A stretch of DNA of 8,304 bases, taken from the NCBI GenBank assembly GCA_016786525.1, contig JAEUVW010000306.1, positions 1-8,304 of the forward strand. Reading direction: 5' to 3'. This stretch comes from Chitinophagaceae bacterium (GTDB lineage Bacteria > Bacteroidota > Bacteroidia > Chitinophagales > Chitinophagaceae). Position 1 is the stretch's first letter, and each line of letters begins with the position of its first letter. The notes beneath the pieces are model-generated. The model was given only the letters and a program-made list of their open reading frames with translations, did no database searches and was not told the origin of the DNA. Below are positions 5,921 to 8,304 of the stretch, in pieces. Position numbers and translations under genes: made by a program.

Positions 5921-6763
5921 ATGAGTAACGAAATGTGGTGCAATCTGAACGGTCATATCCAATCCAGCGGGGAAACCTTGTTTTCGAGTGCTGACGACTC
6001 CTTCCGTTTGCGTTACGGCATATATGAAACATACCTGTACGAAAAAGGCCGGCTGGAGTATGCAGCGCTGCACTGGGAGCGCCTCCATAAAGGGATGAGC
6101 CTGTTAGGATTCACGATTCCGAACCATTTTTCAGAGCGTTTTTTCTCAGAGCAGGCAGGTGAAATGATGACGAGGAACCGGTTGCATGACCTGGTCCGTA
6201 TCCGTATACAGGTTTTTACCGGAGACTATGCTGCTCCTTACGTTCCTCAATTTCTTATAGAAGCCTTTCCGTTAGAAAAACCGATGACAGAATGGTTGCC
6301 AAATGGTATAGAGATTGCCTTGCTGCCGGGTTTTCAAAAAGAAATAACGGAAGTATCCAATTGCAAGATCAGCCACAACAAGCACTTTATCCCGGCCCGG
6401 GATATGATGGCAGAACAGGGCCTGGACGATGTCTTGTTACTCAATACACAGGGCCGCGTTGCCGAAAGTGCTATGGCCAACCTGTTCTGGATCAGGAACG
6501 GGGTAGTATACACTCCTCCTTTAAGCGAGGGCTGCCTGGCCGGTACCATCCGGGCGGTGATCATTGCCTGCCTGCGGGAACACCGGGTTCCCTTTGAGGA
6601 ACAGGCCTGCTCCCTGCAAACGCTTCGGGATGCGGATGAGCTCTTTCTCTGCAACAGTATCCGGAAAATACGCTGGGTGCGGAAAATGGAAGATCGATAT
6701 TACACCGATGTAATGAGCAGGCAGCTTTATCGTTTATTGCAGGCTGATCCCGTGCAGGATTAA
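5921..6763 (+). CDS. Fold-type IV PLP aminotransferase (PabC / branched-chain aminotransferase-like)
   Basis: The 280-residue enzyme belongs to aminotransferase class IV, which includes aminodeoxychorismate lyase (PabC, p-aminobenzoate for folate), branched-chain aminotransferase and D-amino-acid transaminase. The start at 5921 places the family opening (WCNLNGHIQSSGETLFSSAD) at the N-terminus; an earlier ATG at 5744 would read antisense through lpxD. Visible signatures are FRLRYGIYET at 28-37, HWERLHKGMSLLGF at 51-64, the PLP-lysine region CKISHNKHF with Lys149, GLDDVLLLNTQGRVAESAMANLFW at 167-190 with Glu182, TPPLSEGCLAGTIR at 198-211 and LFLCNSIRKIRWV at 241-253. The ending SIRKI-V and the modest length favour a PabC-like role over IlvE, but no other pab gene is present and substrate is unresolved. 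It diverges from the lpxD-like gene across 52 bp, and its TAA overlaps the stop of the converging mutS2-like gene. Confidence 0.88.
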   Translation: MSNEMWCNLNGHIQSSGETLFSSADDSFRLRYGIYETYLYEKGRLEYAALHWERLHKGMSLLGFTIPNHFSERFFSEQAGEMMTRNRLHDLVRIRIQVFTGDYAAPYVPQFLIEAFPLEKPMTEWLPNGIEIALLPGFQKEITEVSNCKISHNKHFIPARDMMAEQGLDDVLLLNTQGRVAESAMANLFWIRNGVVYTPPLSEGCLAGTIRAVIIACLREHRVPFEEQACSLQTLRDADELFLCNSIRKIRWVRKMEDRYYTDVMSRQLYRLLQADPVQD

Positions 6764-8304
6764 GACTGCTTTTTTGCTGCTTCCGCTACTCTCTTGCGCA
6801 CGACAACCCATTCTTCAAGCGACACTTTAAATGGCATTTTGCCAATCATCACTGTAGCCGTTTTGTCGCGTATTTCAGACAGGATCCCCACCTGGTGGTT
6901 GACTTTATTGCGTACATGGTCGCCTACTTTCGGAACGCCGCCTACCAGCTCAAAGCTCTTATCCGCTTTTTTGGCGGCGCTCTGGTTCATCTGCACCTGC
7001 TTCTTTTTAAACAGTACGGACTCTGCATTTTTGATCACCTCATTCTTATTTTCACTCTTCTTCCAGTCGATGATGATCTGTTTGAAGTTGCGCTCCATGC
7101 CGCGCAGGTAATCCAGTTCTTCCTTCTTGATTTTGTTTTGCAGGCGGATCACTTCCTGTTCCTGCTTTTTGCGTTCTTTATCGTTCAGGTACTCAAACTC
7201 CTTTTTCAGTTTTTCATTTTCTTTCAAAAGGCGTTGCAAGTCTTTTTCCTTATTACCCAGCTGCAATACCTGTTGTTCGGTCTGCAGTAGCATTTTATCC
7301 AGTTTGAAGTGACCCCGTTCCGTCAGTTGCCGGGCCCGGTCGATGATCTTTTTATCCAGGCCGCTGCGCTGTGCGATCGCAAACGTGTAAGAGCTGCCGG
7401 GCTTGCCGATACTCAGCTGGTACAGGGGTTCCAGTTTCTCCTCATCAAAAGTCATGGCTCCATTGAAGATGCCGTTTACCTTGCCAGCCATCACCTTCAG
7501 GTTCAGGTAGTGGGTCGTCACAATGCCCATAGCGTGTTTGTGTGCCAGCTCTTCTACGATGGCTTCTGCAAAAGCTCCTCCCAGGTTGGGGTCAGAACCG
7601 CTGCCCAGCTCATCGATAAAGAACAGAGTCTTGCCATTCGCAAAATCCATAAAGTACTTCATATCCCTGAGGTGGGCGCTGTAGGTACTCAGCTCGTGTT
7701 CGATGGACTGGGTATCGCCGATATGGATCATCACCTGTTTGAAAATGCCCATCTCTGAAGCCGGGTCTGCGGGCACCAGCAGGCCTGCCTGCAGCATTAG
7801 TTGCAAGAGGCCTACCGTTTTCATCGTCACCGTTTTGCCGCCTGCATTCGGGCCGCTGATGATGAGGATACGCTGCTGCTTGTCGAGTGTAATGTTGGTC
7901 GGCACGATGGTTTTACCGGCACGCTTGTTGTTCAGGTACAGCAACGGGTGGTAAGCTTTCACCAGGTTGATGCCCGGGTGCGCGCTGAGCCTGGGCATAA
8001 AGGCATTCATGTCTACGGCCAGGCTGGCTTTGGCACGGATAAAATCGTAGAGCCCGATGAGGTGGTAATAGGCAAAAAGCTGGGGTTGGTAGCCCGATAG
8101 AGAAGCGGTGGTCTGCGCCAGGATACGCTGTATTTCCCGCGATTCGGCCCGCTCCAGCGAGAAGATCTCGTTGTTCAGTTCAATGGTCTCTTCCGGCTCT
8201 ATAAACACGGTACGGGAGGTATCGCTTTCCCCGTGCAGGATACCTTTCACGATCCTTTTGTGCTCGGCGGTGATGGCTACCGTCCGGCGTCCGTTCAGGA
8301 AGCT
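6760..8304 (-). CDS. MutS2-like DNA-binding ATPase without Smr domain, 5' end missing
   Basis: The frame is open to the right edge, giving 514 visible C-terminal residues; roughly 190 N-terminal residues should lie outside. The first residues (SFLNGRRTVAITAEHKRIVKG) continue into HGESDTSRTVFIEPEE, a MutS2 core signature. The ATPase follows: Walker A GPNAGGKT (visible 151-158), the STYSAHL signature at 206-212, Walker B LFFIDELGSGSDP at 227-239 and TTHY at 263-266. About 330-440 is a Lys/Glu-rich coiled coil. A small beta domain (PKVGDHVRNKVNHQVGILSE to KMPFKVSLEEWVVV) ends the protein in AAKKQS. B. subtilis-type MutS2 carries a further C-terminal Smr domain with an LDLRG-type motif, linked to nuclease activity; nothing like it follows here. 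The ATPase looks intact. MutS2 proteins act on branched DNA or stalled ribosomes in studied bacteria; which applies here cannot be told. Confidence 0.93.
   Translation of the reverse strand, partial: SFLNGRRTVAITAEHKRIVKGILHGESDTSRTVFIEPEETIELNNEIFSLERAESREIQRILAQTTASLSGYQPQLFAYYHLIGLYDFIRAKASLAVDMNAFMPRLSAHPGINLVKAYHPLLYLNNKRAGKTIVPTNITLDKQQRILIISGPNAGGKTVTMKTVGLLQLMLQAGLLVPADPASEMGIFKQVMIHIGDTQSIEHELSTYSAHLRDMKYFMDFANGKTLFFIDELGSGSDPNLGGAFAEAIVEELAHKHAMGIVTTHYLNLKVMAGKVNGIFNGAMTFDEEKLEPLYQLSIGKPGSSYTFAIAQRSGLDKKIIDRARQLTERGHFKLDKMLLQTEQQVLQLGNKEKDLQRLLKENEKLKKEFEYLNDKERKKQEQEVIRLQNKIKKEELDYLRGMERNFKQIIIDWKKSENKNEVIKNAESVLFKKKQVQMNQSAAKKADKSFELVGGVPKVGDHVRNKVNHQVGILSEIRDKTATVMIGKMPFKVSLEEWVVVRKRVAEAAKKQS

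Noticed and set aside
5869..5943. An earlier ATG adding 25 residues to the LpxD-like protein
   Set aside because: LpxD proteins begin close to the MRFDQPVSVQWIAE segment, and the extension would overlap the start of the divergent gene.
1..8304. A mobile element, CRISPR array, toxin-antitoxin or defence system
   Set aside because: No transposase, integrase, regularly spaced repeats, tRNA gene or small toxin-antitoxin gene pair is visible on either strand; the MutS2 and YdeI-type genes are not by themselves evidence of defence.

Overview
The window looks like ordinary chromosomal DNA of a Bacteroidota bacterium, probably close to Chitinophagaceae. The pointers are a long IspG with the extra central domain, a Bacteroidota-type GRFCxxC protein with a carboxypeptidase-regulatory-like module, A-rich leaders instead of Shine-Dalgarno sites, and promoter-like TAnnTTTG words. 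The genus is an inference from remembered family features; no search was run.

Layout from left to right. (1) Bases 1-1778, plus strand: the 3' part of ispG (isoprenoid synthesis), cut by the window edge. (2) 1779-1972: a non-coding gap with short direct and inverted repeats. (3) 1973-2560: a GRFCxxC / membrane / carboxypeptidase-regulatory-like protein that stops at a run of six T; its likely C-terminus continues in the -1 frame to 2718, in an AT-rich stretch. (4) 2755-4795: a tight three-gene plus-strand run encoding an exported cyclophilin PPIase with a lysine tail, an alpha/beta hydrolase and a two-domain protein ending in a YdeI/OmpD-associated domain. It is closed by a strong hairpin terminator at 4863-4906. 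(5) 4918-5868, minus strand: an LpxD-like acyltransferase. (6) 5921-6763, plus strand: a fold-type IV PLP aminotransferase, divergent from the lpxD-like gene across 52 bp. (7) 6760-8304, minus strand: the 3' part of a MutS2-like ATPase without a C-terminal Smr domain, whose stop overlaps the aminotransferase stop.

The genes cover mixed household tasks: isoprenoids, envelope lipid, periplasmic folding, cofactor or amino-acid metabolism, and DNA maintenance. I see no phage, CRISPR, transposon, toxin-antitoxin or biosynthetic cluster, and no convincing new multi-gene system. The items most worth a second look are the frameshift at the T run near 2553, the Smr-less MutS2, the two-domain YdeI-type protein, and the LpxD-like enzyme with a substituted second histidine.
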